Counted from the stretch's first letter, positions 1 to 12,467 are shown. The stretch: DNA of 64,000 nt from Paramecium sonneborni (GCA_905182985.1 CAJJDN010000013.1:421441-485440), one strand, 5' to 3'. Notes: generated by a model not told the origin, from the letters alone. Translations and numbers: made by a program.

Positions 1-161
1 AAGGTGAATAAAGAAAATTTGTTAATCGAATTTTTTAGAGTTACTAGATGGAAAAAAAAGCTGTTTAGCAAGGACTTTTAACACCATAACATCTTAATAA
101 ATATTTATAACCAAGAAAAAGTAACTTATACTAAAACCATATTTAGAACATTTTGATTTGA
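1..161 (+). CDS. Possible C-terminal end of a gene running off the left edge
   Basis: With code 6 the frame from base 3 is open for 52 codons up to TGA at 159-161 and is rich in Q, K and L. No domain is recognisable. A run this long without TGA is not rare in such AT-rich DNA, so this may be chance. The stretch from 162 to 422 shows nothing I can support. Confidence 0.25.
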
Positions 162-998
162 AAAAACAAATAAACTTCTTAAAAAAAACTAAGTTTTAAA
201 CCTGTATTTAAAAACTTAGAGCTGCTAATATAATACTAAATGGATAAAAAAGTTAATAGGGTAAAAATGAGATCATTTAAGAGACAATTGAGAGTAAAAA
301 AGGTTAAATACATGATATTCAATTCATTTAAAAAATGAATGAATGTTAATTACAATAAAGAATGGCGAAACTTATTAAATTAAAGTCTTCTCCGTTATTA
401 TTTATTAATCATGTTACATAAAGTTGAGTCAAAAATTTTTTATATTTTTTAAATCTTTATCTTAAAATATTATAAAAATCTAAGAGAAATTTAATTACTT
501 TTCGAATATAACGAGAAACAAAAATCAAAATATAATTACTAGAGTTTTAAAAAAATATAAAATTTACATAAATATCAATTTGCTTATAATATTGATTGCT
601 TTAGATAAAATGCTGAACTATTATTTATCAGGATCTATAAAAAATATTTAATTGTTCCTTTTAAGAGTTTGATATTTTTTGTAAAAATATTAAATATTAC
701 AAATAAAAGATAGATAATTGGTTTCTTATGGAAACCATTCTACATATTTTAAATGTAACAAGTAAACATGTTTTAAATAAAAGTTACATTTAATGATGGA
801 ATTACAAATTTAACATTAATAAGTTTTCAGTCTAAGTAAATTTTAATTAAAGAGATAAATTTTTATATTAGGATATGAGAAATAAAATTGATTGAATTAT
901 TTCACTAAAATTATCTAAACAAAAATTTAGAATTTAGATATATGTTTAGTCTTTTGAAATAAATAAATTTCATTCATTTTTTAAGTTGATGTTAAATG

Positions 999-1488
999 TC
1001 ATTAAGTAGGAGAAATTAGTAGGTTTATCAATTCTATTTTAGTTTGTTTTACGAGAATAGAAATAAGATCAATTTTTTGTTTAATTGACTTTAATTACTT
1101 AACTTAGATTAATAGTTATTGTTCATTAATCTTGCGTTTTTTGTATATTTTTTCTTCATGAATGCTTAATTCTAACTTAGGGGATGAAATGGTATCAGCT
1201 TAATGAATAAGATTAGAAAATACTTGTATCAGATTGCTGCTGTAATTTGATAAATCGATTTCTTAATATTCTATCTGATTTATTTGGAAATTGAGAAGCT
1301 ATTTTCTTCCATTTTCTACCAATCAATGCAACTTATTCACATAATAGATCATCTTCTTATTGAGTAAATAAAGATGTCCTTTTTTTATTACCTTTTGAAT
1401 TAGAATCTTATATTAAATGATCCCAATTCCATTCTCTGCTGAAATCGTTATCCACAATTTCTTCAGAGAAGCTATATTTTCTGAACAT
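999..1488 (-). CDS. Myb/SANT protein, duplicate copy in overlap A
   Basis: Same gene as 2374-2863, offset by 1375 nt, complete in this copy as well. Because the whole block is probably an assembly duplication, count it as one gene; see the entry at 2374-2863 for its description. Confidence 0.7.
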
Positions 1489-1560
1489 AGTATTTTAAGA
1501 ATAATATTATGATAAATTTAAAAACGATAATTTTTTTAACTTGAGAATATAATTTAAAAC

Positions 1561-1796
1561 TCAATATTATCTATTATTAATCTATGGACGTAGTAAAGCT
1601 TATCTATCTTATTAACGAAATCTACAATAAATTATATATTTACTAATATCTAATTAAATTTTAATCAGAGGTATGCCTTTAATAATTATCAATAGGATAA
1701 TAATGATTATAATTGCCTGTGATAAAATTATTTTAAGGTCTTGAGTCTGACTTAATAATTCTATCATTTTATTAAAAAATATTATTAGAATAAGGT
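1561..1796 (-). pseudogene. Truncated C-terminal fragment of the NEK kinase gene in overlap A
   Basis: This repeats the last codons of the NEK gene (2936-5333), from its TGA stop up to the N at 1797, where the contig ends. It has no kinase domain. It is an assembly fragment rather than a biological pseudogene, if the overlap interpretation is right. Confidence 0.75.
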
Positions 1797-1797
1797 N

Positions 1798-3171
1798 GTT
1801 GAGTCAAAAATTTTTTATATTTTTTAAATCTTTATCTTAAAATATTATAAAAATCTAAGAGAAATTTAATTACTTTTCGAATATAACGAGAAACAAAAAT
1901 CAAAATATAATTACTAGAGTTTTAAAAAAATATAAAATTTACATAAATATCAATTTGCTTATAATATTGATTGCTTTAGATAAAATGCTGAACTATTATT
2001 TATCAGGATCTATAAAAAATATTTAATTGTTCCTTTTAAGAGTTTGATATTTTTTGTAAAAATATTAAATATTACAAATAAAAGATAGATAATTGGTTTC
2101 TTATGGAAACCATTCTACATATTTTAAATGTAACAAGTAAACATGTTTTAAATAAAAGTTACATTTAATGATGGAATTACAAATTTAACATTAATAAGTT
2201 TTCAGTCTAAGTAAATTTTAATTAAAGAGATAAATTTTTATATTAGGATATGAGAAATAAAATTGATTGAATTATTTCACTAAAATTATCTAAACAAAAA
2301 TTTAGAATTTAGATATATGTTTAGTCTTTTGAAATAAATAAATTTCATTCATTTTTTAAGTTGATGTTAAATGTCATTAAGTAGGAGAAATTAGTAGGTT
2401 TATCAATTCTATTTTAGTTTGTTTTACGAGAATAGAAATAAGATCAATTTTTTGTTTAATTGACTTTAATTACTTAACTTAGATTAATAGTTATTGTTCA
2501 TTAATCTTGCGTTTTTTGTATATTTTTTCTTCATGAATGCTTAATTCTAACTTAGGGGATGAAATGGTATCAGCTTAATGAATAAGATTAGAAAATACTT
2601 GTATCAGATTGCTGCTGTAATTTGATAAATCGATTTCTTAATATTCTATCTGATTTATTTGGAAATTGAGAAGCTATTTTCTTCCATTTTCTACCAATCA
2701 ATGCAACTTATTCACATAATAGATCATCTTCTTATTGAGTAAATAAAGATGTCCTTTTTTTATTACCTTTTGAATTAGAATCTTATATTAAATGATCCCA
2801 ATTCCATTCTCTGCTGAAATCGTTATCCACAATTTCTTCAGAGAAGCTATATTTTCTGAACATAGTATTTTAAGAATAATATTATGATAAATTTAAAAAC
2901 GATAATTTTTTTAACTTGAGAATATAATTTAAAACTCAATATTATCTATTATTAATCTATGGACGTAGTAAAGCTTATCTATCTTATTAACGAAATCTAC
3001 AATAAATTATATATTTACTAATATCTAATTAAATTTTAATCAGAGGTATGCCTTTAATAATTATCAATAGGATAATAATGATTATAATTGCCTGTGATAA
3101 AATTATTTTAAGGTCTTGAGTCTGACTTAATAATTCTATCATTTTATTAAAAAATATTATTAGAATAAGGT
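1798..3171. repeat. Direct duplication A, copy 2
   Basis: Second copy of the 1374-nt block at 423-1796. This copy is continuous with the rest of the NEK kinase gene on its right side, so it is the one to keep. The first 576 nt (1798-2373) lie downstream of the Myb gene and show no supported gene. Confidence 0.9.
2374..2863 (-). CDS. Small single-repeat Myb/SANT DNA-binding-like protein
   Basis: A protein of about 154 aa in code 6, start ATG at 2863, stop TGA at 2374-2376, one 25-nt intron at 2574-2598. Without intron removal the frame stops early. Around residues 40-75 it has the spacing of one Myb/SANT helix-turn-helix: a QQEDDLL helix start, then GRKWKKIASQFPNKS and RNRFIKL. The C-terminal 60 residues are rich in K, Q, L and I and look coiled-coil. 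Myb/SANT domains bind DNA or histone tails, so a nuclear regulatory role is inferred. Only the third-helix tryptophan position is weak (replaced by F), so target binding is uncertain. It lies 72 nt downstream of the NEK stop on the same strand. Confidence 0.7.
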
Positions 3172-5333
3172 CTTAAAGGTTTTCCAGCAGGTATAATAGC
3201 CTGTTGATTTGGAGACGAAAATTCCTTTTTTAAATTATTATCAGATTATCTTTATTTGATAACTTTAGCTTAAGTTGGGAAAACTTAAGGCCTTTCAGTT
3301 TTTTAAGATTCTCTAACATTAGAGGAAGGTAAAGCAGATTATGGATGAGCAGGATATTTTTCAGTAATAGGTTTTTAATAAGAACTCTATTATTATTTAG
3401 GAATAGCAGATTATGGAGTTTATGAAAGTCTATGCTATGATATTTCTTAATGATATGGTCTATTATATTGATTTGAATAGTTTTAATTAACATTTATAGA
3501 TTAATTATTAATTGGTCTTTGTTAGATTTAATTTCCATAATTAGCTCTTTAACCACTATATATATATAGATTAAATTAATACTTATATCCTATTTATATA
3601 TTTTATTGTTCTATTGATCTAGTGATTGGAGAATAAGAGTTTTAACTTCTAGGTTATTATTAAATAAATTAATTTGCAGAATAATAATCTCTAGGTTAAA
3701 CAGATATAGGAGATACTCTTCTAAATTATTATTTTTCATGTTATTATTCTCTTTATTATTTTTCCATTAAAAGTCTTTATTATTCTCTGCTCTCTCTAAT
3801 TTTAGCTTCTTAAATTTATTTATCTTTAGCCTCTTTGGCTTCTTTAGCAAGTTTGGCATCTCTAGCATCTTTTGCATCTCTTTCTCTTTTCTCTCTTAAT
3901 AATTAATCTCTTTATTATCTGATTTCTCTTTCTCTTTATTCTTTCAATTCATAAGCTCTATCATATTGATTTTATCTTTAATTTATTTAAGCAGATTAAA
4001 GTTTTTCTGTTTTATTATTTAATTACTATTATTTAACTTATACTTAAGACTGCAAAACAGCACTTTGATTTTTATCCATTATCGAACTATTCTTAATTTA
4101 ATAAGGAGATTATTATTATTATTGTTAAGCTTTTATTACATTCACTTAACTTTGACTAATTCTAGATTCAGTTATTGGAACATTTTAATTTTAAGGATAT
4201 CTAAAAGGACTAATAGATTTATCTGTAGATTTATTATCTTAAACTCTATCTGCACTAATATTAGTATTAATTTCATCGTAGTTTGACTGCATAATTTTAT
4301 TTTAATACCTTAGGTAATTAGTTTTTCAATTATTTAAAATTATTTGGAAATTGAATAGTTTCCATTAATGTTTTATTAATTGGTTTTGTTTCTATATTAG
4401 TTTCTAAATTTTTCATATATTTTTTAACTATTGGATTAGCAAGTATTTAATCACAAGTAGGCCGTTGATTAGATTGTATTTTCAATAAACTTGAGATTAT
4501 TTATGATAAATCTCTTGAAAAATGATTAGGTATTTAATCATATGTTCCTCTTTAAACCTTTTGAAAAAGCATATCCATATCTTTTGCTCTAAAAGGAGTC
4601 TAAAGACAACACATTTCATATACTACACATCCAAGCGACCTTAAAATAAATAAAAATAATAATTACCAAATATCACTTTTCATATCATACGGTTGATCTC
4701 TCCAAACTTCTGGACTAGCATAATAAGGAGTACCAGTTTAAGTATATACAAAACCTCCTTTAGCAACTTTAGAAACATTTAAATCTCCTAACTTGAATGT
4801 TCCATCACTAGACAAAAAAACATTAGCAGATTTCAAATCTCTATGTACTACTTTTTAATCATGAAGTGCCTTCAATCTTTCAGTTATATTATTCAATATA
4901 CCCTAAAGTCATATGAATCAATGCTCTCCAAATGTCCATTTCTTAAAAGGGAGTAGAACCTCTTGCTTAAGATATTCTTTTATATACATCACCCCCTGAT
5001 AATAGTTCCATAACTATACAAAGACATTAGGATGGTTCATCTATAAATGCTTCCTTAAAATCAAAAAAAGAACTTACTTTATAAGCAACAATATATTTAT
5101 CATTTATTGAATATAAAAACCTGACTTCATTTAGTGCATTCTATTTTTCCTTTGGCTTTAAGTTTGCTATTTTTACTTTTTTTAAAGCATACTCTTATCC
5201 ATCTGCTATCCTTTTGACCTTAAATAATTCTTGCGCAAGATACTTTATAAACATTGCTGAAAGAACCCGATCCTAACTCTTAGATTATTTAGAAATCCTA
5301 TAATGTAGATAAGTGGGTCGATTAAACGTTCAT
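2936..5333 (-). CDS. NIMA-related (NEK family) serine/threonine kinase with long disordered tail
   Basis: About 750 aa after removing introns at 5219-5243, 5054-5077, 4877-4901, 4640-4666, 4287-4308 and 2997-3018 (22-27 nt each); a further in-frame 27-nt intron is possible. The N-terminal 270 residues are a kinase domain: glycine loop GSGSFSNVYKV, catalytic Lys in YALKKV, HRDLKSANV, activation segment ending GTPYYASPEVW, then KSDIWSLGC, typical of NEKs. The metal-binding DFG is DLN, a variant I recall from a NEK subgroup in protists. The tail (residues 330-750) is rich in Q, N, S and R with a charged segment of REKRERDAKDARDAK type, likely helical or coiled-coil. NEKs act in cilia and cell-cycle control; a ciliary or basal-body role is likely here but inferred. 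Upstream neighbour starts 157 nt away in the opposite direction. Confidence 0.9.
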
Positions 5334-5490
5334 ATTTAATTAAAAATAATTAAATTAACTTAATAAACAAATATTAATAAATTTATTACATCTAGATAAA
5401 ATTTAGAACTTTTTGTATTGATTTATTCACTTAATAAGTTGTTAGATATATTTAACTTTTATATATTATTAATAAATTAATATTATTGAA

Positions 5491-8182
5491 ATGAAAATTA
5501 AGGTTAAATTTTTTAATGCTTGGGGAGAGTTATAAGAGATAGTTATTGAGATTTCATCTAAAGAAACTATTTAAGCTCTAAAATGTTAAATCGAAAGAGC
5601 AACAAAAATTGAAGTAGACGATTAAAGACTTTACATAGTTTACAATAGAGAAATGAAAGAAATATGTAAATATGAATATTTAAGTTAAATAAAATTTCTT
5701 AATGAGGGAGTTTTATTTATAAAAAATAATGAAGAAGACTAATTTAGTGTTAGGGCATCTTAAATTCATTAAAATGATTCATTCGAATCATTAAATTAAA
5801 ACACTGCTTCAACTCTAAAAAAGTCCTTTCCCAATTCATTTTCACAAAGAGATAAAAATATTATTTACAATAGTTTTCTTACACTTTAAATTGATTAATT
5901 TTATGAATAAATCTAGAAAAATAATTTTGAGGAGGCTAAAGCATTAATTAATTCTCATTTGGAATAAAAAGAATTATTCTTGAACGATATAAATATATTC
6001 GGTTGGTCAGCCTTACATGTTTCAGTCTTAGTAGGTTCTGATAAACTATTTTTATGGTTATTAAATGAAGGAGCAAATATAAATTTACAAACTAAAGATG
6101 GTTGGGATTGTCTATCTTTATCTGTTTGTCTAGGTCATAAAACTAGTATTATTATTCATAGTTATTAATTTAAGTATTGTGTTTATTACTTTCTCAATCA
6201 AAATTGAATGTTAACCAATTAAATAAACATGGGACAGCTTTACATTTAGCAGCATAAAATGATGATATAGAAATTGTTTAATTATTGCTCAATCATCCTA
6301 AAATAGATATAAAGTAAAATATTCATTAATAGAATAGTATTTCAGATAAAAATAATAAAAGACCAATTGATATAGCAGGTAATAAAGTAAGATAACTTTT
6401 AAAATATGAAAATGAATTATAAATTGTTTAAAGTCATAAAACATCATTTATTTCCTCTATGATTGGAATTAGTTTAGACAACCTTGGAAAAGATGTAAAT
6501 TTTTATCAAATTACTTAGAGACTTTCATAATTAATAAACCATAACGACCACCAATATTAAAAGGAAAGGTTTATAAAGTTAATTATTTTAAACTGAGAAT
6601 GTATGAAAGATACATAATTGTAGATCCAGATACTGATACAATAGCTAAATTTAAAAATATATCAGATATTCCAAGAAATCCAAAGTAATTAATTATTATA
6701 TTTATTTAGTTAAATAATTCCCTTAGAGAGCATACATGATATAAAAGTATCTAAGGATGAATGGTTTTAGGAGGAAGACTATTTTTATTTAGAAATCAAA
6801 TACTTTTCAAAACACATTTTTATAGCTTTAAAAACTAAAGTAGCAGCTAGAAGATGGTACGAAGGATTAAAAAATTGTGTTGGATATTCTAGATACATTC
6901 GATAGAATATAAAATCATTAGAAGAATAAAAAAATGCATAGAGAGCATTTGCATTAATGATGGCAAAACCAAATTCTATTATAAACATAGATGATGGAAT
7001 TTCAAAAGAAAATTAATAGTTTAAATAAAAAGAAATAACTCATCAAAAATAATAAAATTCTAATTTAAATAGTGTTACTGAAGAAGCCTCAGAAATAGAT
7101 ATAATTATAGAAAAGAGTAATTCTTAAAGTCTTTAAGATAAAATTAATCTTTCAAGCTTTTAAATAATTGAAATGATTGGTAAAGGAAGTTTTGGAAATG
7201 TATACAAAGCTAAATATAAACATATTAATTGTGCCTTAAAATAACAAGAAAAAGATAAACTTATTAGAAATGGTTTTCTAAAATACATAATATCTGAATT
7301 ACAAATTCTGAGATAAATAAGACATCCATTTATTGTAAAATTGTTTTTATCATTCTAAGTATAATTATTTAAATTAATAAGACTTAATTTTATTTATATA
7401 TTGTGACAGAATTATGCCCAGCAGGAGATTTATCAAAGTATATGACAAGAGGGTAAATTTTGAATGAATATACTGCTAAATTTATTATAGCCTAAATTAT
7501 TTTAGCAATTGAATATCTACATTCATAATAAATTATTTATAGAGATTTAAAACCTGAAAATATTTTAATAGATTAAGATGGATATATTAAACTGACTGAT
7601 TTTGGATTATGTAAATAATTTGATGGAAATGACTTTACTGCAACTAGTTTTTGTGGTTCTCCTGCATATCTTCCTCCTGAATTAGTTACAGGAGGAGTAT
7701 CTTAAAAAGCGACAGATATTTATTAAATTGGTACTGTTCTTTATGAAATGTTAACTGGATATCCACCATTCTATTCTTAAGATTTAAAAAGTTTAATGGA
7801 AAAAATTAAATATGGTATAATAATAATTATATTTTAAGATTCATTATTTATACCAAAAAATTTAAGTTTAGAAGCCTAAGATCTTTTAAAAAGAATGCTA
7901 AAAAAAGATCCTTAAGAACGATTAGGATATAATGATGTTTCTGTATTGAAGAAACACATTTTCTTTGCTGAAATAGAATGGGATAGATTATATGCAAAAT
8001 TGTATAAACCTCCTCATCTTGTTCTTTGTGCTTAACATAATATATCTAGAAATGGATAATAAATTACTAAAGAAGATAATGTAAATGTCTATTTTATTTT
8101 TTAGAAAATTTTAGATTTAGATTATTAAGATGGTGATGAAAAACTCAACTTTATAGACAATTGGGATTCATCATATATATGA
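5491..8182 (+). CDS. AGC-type protein kinase with N-terminal ubiquitin-like, ankyrin and PH-like domains
   Basis: About 846 aa with six introns of 23-29 nt. Residues 1-75 resemble a ubiquitin-like fold (MKIKVKFFNAWGEL, then TIQALKCQIE). Residues about 150-270 hold ankyrin repeats (NIFGWSALHVSV, NKHGTALHLAAQND). Then comes a PH-like segment beginning near KGKVYKVNYFK and ending KVAARRWYEGL. The C-terminal 330 residues are the kinase: GKGSFGNVYKAKY, Lys in CALK, IYRDLKPENIL, DFGLCK, GSPAYLPPEL, and an AGC-like tail. The order PH then AGC kinase resembles AKT-type enzymes; the ubiquitin-like plus ankyrin N-terminus is unusual. The protein probably senses lipid or protein partners and phosphorylates Ser/Thr. 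One intron (26 nt, ending TTAGAG) was chosen by frame and is the least certain part. Confidence 0.85.
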
Positions 8183-8219
8183 CTATTTTTTTATATTAAT
8201 AGCCAATATATAAATATCT

Positions 8220-8799
8220 TCACAATTTAGAAAGTAATTTTTCTACAAAGTATACGATAAACTCTGGATTAGCTTTCATTTTATTGTTTTCTTTCAATCT
8301 CTTTAAATATTCTTTATTTTATAAATAGCTTAAATTTTTATAGATTATTTACTTTTTAAATTAAATATTCTCATCGTAATTTTACTTAATATAGTTCTAA
8401 AGATTTTTTAAATTAGCTTTTTATTTTGTTATTATGTTTTTATTTATTGTAAAATATATAGGTTATCCTGATTTTTTTAAGAAGTTATTAATTGTTAAAC
8501 ATATCATTCTAGCCTTGTGATAAGTTCTTATCTTTTTATAATCTTCTTTACAAAATTGACATAGATCATCATTAAGTGTTGCATAATTTCCACAACTACA
8601 GAATGATAGTGTAAAAACAATACATAGCGCACCATCTTGATCTATTTTTATATTAGTTTTTTTATAATTCGTAATAAGAGATTTATGATTCATCAACAAA
8701 GTAAACTACTTCAAAATTATATTTTCCTTTTTCATTTAATTATGAATAGTTTGAACTACTCTCTAGTGTAAAAACTTATTCTAAGCTTTATTAAATCAT
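8220..8799 (-). CDS. Hypothetical zinc-ribbon protein
   Basis: About 183 aa with one 28-nt intron at 8596-8623; without it the frame stops at TGA. The centre carries two CxxC knuckles, CAICG and CQFC, ten residues apart, a plausible zinc-binding pair. The C-terminal third is lysine-rich and probably helical. I do not recognise a family. The ATG at 8797-8799 was chosen because an in-frame TGA lies shortly upstream. It converges on the kinase gene at left with only 37 nt between the two stop codons, so the transcripts probably share 3' sequence. The gap to the right (8800-9102) shows no supported gene. Confidence 0.6.
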
Positions 8800-9102
8800 T
8801 AAAGTTATTTATATTTGAGATCATAAAGATTTTTAATAAAAATTATTACAAATTAAATGCCCAATAAACAAAAATTATATCATAAAATGAGAATGTCCTT
8901 TTTTCTTAGAAAGCATTCTATATTAAAATCTTTTAAAGATAGTATATAAAGATTGCTTTTGTGCAATGTTTTGTAAAATTCTTAATATTAATAAGAGGGC
9001 TGGCTCAAAAAAACAAATTAAAAAAAAATATAAAAGTAAGAAAAGATTACTATAAATGCAAGAATTTTGCTGCTACGATTATTATTGCTGGCAAATATTA
9101 AT

Positions 9103-11715
9103 ATGGAAATAGTCATTTAATTAATTAGTTCTCGATCTAATAAAGTAGAAGTATTATAAATAGATTTAACTAGAAATGTTAACAGAGTTATTTATTTAAA
9201 GTCAGTTCTAAATAGATAACCAATTCAAGCTATTTTAATAGATATAGAAGGTTAGTTTGTTGAAAAAGATGGAAACATGATAAGGATTTTTAAAATTTTA
9301 AATTAGGTGTATTTTATGAAAATGTTATAGAATACAGAAATTACTTTTTGCTATTTTTTGAATATGAAAATAAAATGCTTCCTAAGAATTATTTTGGAAG
9401 ATGTAAGTGAAACAATAGAAAATAAATATGAAATAAGGAGACACATTTATTAATTCTTTTTCAAAAAGATTATATCACTCTGTTGGACCTACAGTAATTG
9501 AGAAATCAATTTAATAATTCAGCAATATAAAGTTTGAAGAATTAAAAACATCTTAATTATCATAAAAAGTTTAGTTTAAATAATATTTAGAGGAAATCCA
9601 TGATATTTTGTAATTATTTTAAAGTAAACAGTTAAAAAGATATTTAAATAAAGAAATGGAAGAGTTTGAAAAAAAAAATAAAAAAAATAGTTTAAAAGTA
9701 TTATTGATATTGCTAAAATGCTGTGATACACTTTAAAAATAAATATAAGAAATTGAAATCTGAAGTTTATAAAGGAATAACAGATAAAGGGATAGATCAA
9801 TTGAAAAATTAAAATTTAATAAGAATTGAATGAATTAATATCTGTATTTTTCCAAATTTGAATAAAGGCTTTTGACTTATATTCAAATATTGATGAATTA
9901 AGACTTTACATCCAACAATATGAAAAAGAGAATTTTTAAGAATTAAATTAATCCAATTAGAAATATAGAGACTTAACTCTAAGATTCTAAATAATTAAAT
10001 ATAGATTAGAGAGTGAAAATTATAATTTAACTCAAAAATAATATAGAGATATTACAAATAATTGTTATTTATCAATAATATATAAAAGTAAAGTGAAAAT
10101 AAATTAAAAGATTGAATATAAAAATGAATATATAAAAAAGAAATTACAAAGAGCTTAAGATAAGAAGAAAAAAAATAAATTGATGTACTGATTAACAGTA
10201 TAAAGTAATATTGAATAAAATTTATTTTAATTAATTAATAATATCATGTCCGAAATTGAAGAATTAACAAAATAAAAGTAAGCATTAGAGGGTTAGTAAG
10301 GAATTCTTGAGAATTGGATCAAGTTAAAGAAAAATTTATAACAAAAGTTCAAGAATCCATCAGAAGCATTTAAAGGTCTGGTGAAAGAGAACGCACGAGA
10401 ATTGTAGATATAAGATTTTGATGATTTTGCTAAAGGTCTAAATTTGTAAAATACTTTATAATAATAGAAATGATATATTTAAGGATTAAAATTTAAATGA
10501 GGAAACTTTTACAAAGATTTGGGAATAATGGGAATTTAATTATAAATCTAATAAACATAAATTATAGATGATAGATGAAAAATTAGAAGTCTTAATAATT
10601 TTGGAAGATAAAGATATTAAGATGTTTAAAGGAGATCCTCAAAAGAAAAAGTTAATAGTATCTTAAATTTAAGGATGTGAAAATCTCGAAGATTTATATA
10701 AAAAGTTAGGTGAAATGGTATAAAATAACACTGATTAAAAATAAAAAGGTGAAGTAGTTTCAAATGAGAATGATGTATTTTCTTAATTTTTGGCAAAAAA
10801 AAGTCAAATATAATTTAATGAACTTTCAATAAGTAAAATGTAAACCAAATTGGCAGATATTCCATAATCATAAATAGATGAATCAGATAGTGCATAAAAA
10901 TAAAAACCTGAATAACCATTAGTAGAAAGTTAAATTATAGTAATAGGTAAAGTAACATTACCTAAAAAAAGTTATTTAGATTAATAGCATACTATAATAC
11001 ATAGAAGAGGAAATACTTAAACAAATTTATCAAGAACATTCATTTATGATTAAACTAATATAAAAATATTATCTCCTAAACTTACACGTCCAAAAGAATA
11101 ATTAAGAAGTCCTAATAACTATTAAAAACCTTCCAATTTTGATGATAATGATCAAATTAAAAGATTATAAAAAACTAAGAGATTAAAAGGAGATTTATAA
11201 CATTATATTGGGGAATTATTTCATTGTGATCATCATTTGAAAAATCCATATGAAGTATAATAGAAAGGCTTACAAGGCTTTAATTGTAAAAAGAATCTGA
11301 AGACAGTTTAACATAGGATTGATTTAAAGCCTACTGAATCTATTGAATCATAAAATATTCAAAAAAGAGTTTAAAATATAAGGTATATTTGAAAATATCT
11401 AAGAAATAAATTAGATGAATATTCTAATAAAAGAACTAGAAGATATTCTCCTTAAAAACCTTATCCCTCTGGAGGTATTTTGATTAAAAATGATACCACT
11501 CCTGAAAGAAGATATTCTCAAAGAAGATCTAGTCCATATACACCAGGAAATGTACATAGATTAAATGTTGACAGATTAAAATAAGAGAAGGAAGCAAGTT
11601 AATAATAAAATTCAGATAAAAAACATACATAAGAGTATTTATTATTTATCCTATTAAATATAGTGAAATTCCATACAAAGAATATGATAGATAAAAAGCT
11701 TTTGTTTCAGATTGA
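9103..11715 (+). CDS. Large coiled-coil protein with basic disordered C-terminus; 5' part has unresolved frame changes
   Basis: From about 9840 to the TGA at 11713-11715 the gene is convincing: long Lys/Glu/Gln-rich helices (IEELTKQKQALEG, KGLVKENARELQ), then a Pro/Ser/Arg-rich tail with RRYSPQKPYPSGG and ERRYSQRRSSPY. Introns of 24, 21, 21 and 29 nt restore its frame. Between about 9250 and 9830 coding-like sequence continues in different frames (for example HSVGPTVIEKSIQQFSN) but I could not join them all with GT-AG introns. Either single-base errors, unusual introns or a retained eliminated segment could explain this. The start ATG at 9103 is a best guess. No known domain is recognised; a cytoskeletal or scaffolding role is only inferred from the coiled coil. 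Confidence 0.65.
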
Positions 11716-11889
11716 AATTTATATATTATTTTAATAAAAGTATATAAATATTTTCATTTATCATATTGTTTAATATTCATTTCAACTATTATTCATTCTA
11801 TCATATTCTGATATTGATTTTATTGAAATTAAAAAAATGCAAAAATTTTATTAAATAAAACTTATTTTATTTTTTACATAATTACGTGT

Positions 11890-12467
11890 ATGAACTCAGA
11901 TTATTAATTAAGATCAAAGTTTACTTTTTGGTTAAGCGTTAACAAAGACTAAAATGTTGATAATTTTAGTGATCAGTTGAAACAAATAGGTAAAATATAC
12001 TTATATACTAGGCTCATTTGGAACAGCTAAAGAATTTTGGTCATACTATTCTTATATGGTAAAACCTGAGAAGTTACCTTTAGGAGCTTAATTTTTTTTA
12101 TTTCAAGAATAAATTCAACCTGTGTGGGAAGATCCATAAAATATGAATGGTGGTAGATTAATACTTAGAGTTAAAAGAGGATTTGAAAATAGAGTTTGGG
12201 AAGAATTGATTTTACATTATTTAAGTGATGATAATCCACATTTATAAGGTGTGTGTGGAATTGTAAAAATTTATGTTTATTTTTCAGATTGCTCATTCTA
12301 AAAAGAATTTCATACTAATCTCTATTTGGATCAAAGATTAAAATAAATATCCAAAATTATTAGAAGAATTAACAAAATGGATAACTAATTGTCTAGGATT
12401 ATTAAATAAAAAAGAGTTTGAATATATTGCTCATCCATCATAATAATAACAAGGGGAAACTTAATGA
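11890..12467 (+). CDS. Translation initiation factor eIF4E (mRNA cap-binding protein)
   Basis: About 176 aa with introns of 22 and 25 nt. It matches the eIF4E fold along its length: FTFW, the EFWSYYSYM helix, the cap-stacking Trp in QPVWEDPQN, GGRLILRV, the VWEEL helix, and a C-terminal IWIKDQNKY. eIF4E binds the m7G cap and recruits eIF4G. The first cap-stacking Trp (human W56) aligns with Phe in the NVDNFSDQL segment, while the second (human W102) is kept. An aromatic substitution there is typical of divergent or 4EHP-like members, so this may be a specialised or repressive isoform. It lies 175 nt after the coiled-coil gene on the same strand. Confidence 0.88.

Larger units (their letters stand above)
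423..1796. repeat. Direct duplication A, copy 1 (contig-end overlap)
   Basis: These 1374 nt recur at 1798-3171, separated by a single N at 1797. I saw no differences by eye. The copy stops abruptly inside the NEK reading frame at the N, as expected for the end of a contig whose overlap with the next contig was not merged. Confidence 0.9.

Noticed and set aside
423..3171. True tandem gene duplication of Myb and NEK end
   Set aside because: The single N at the junction, perfect identity by eye and three similar cases favour an assembly artefact.
3230..3493. Minus-strand 87-codon frame
   Set aside because: Wrong frame inside the NEK kinase tail.
9576..9800. Minus-strand hydrophobic frame
   Set aside because: Antisense of Lys/Glu-rich coiled-coil coding sequence; the hydrophobicity is a by-product.
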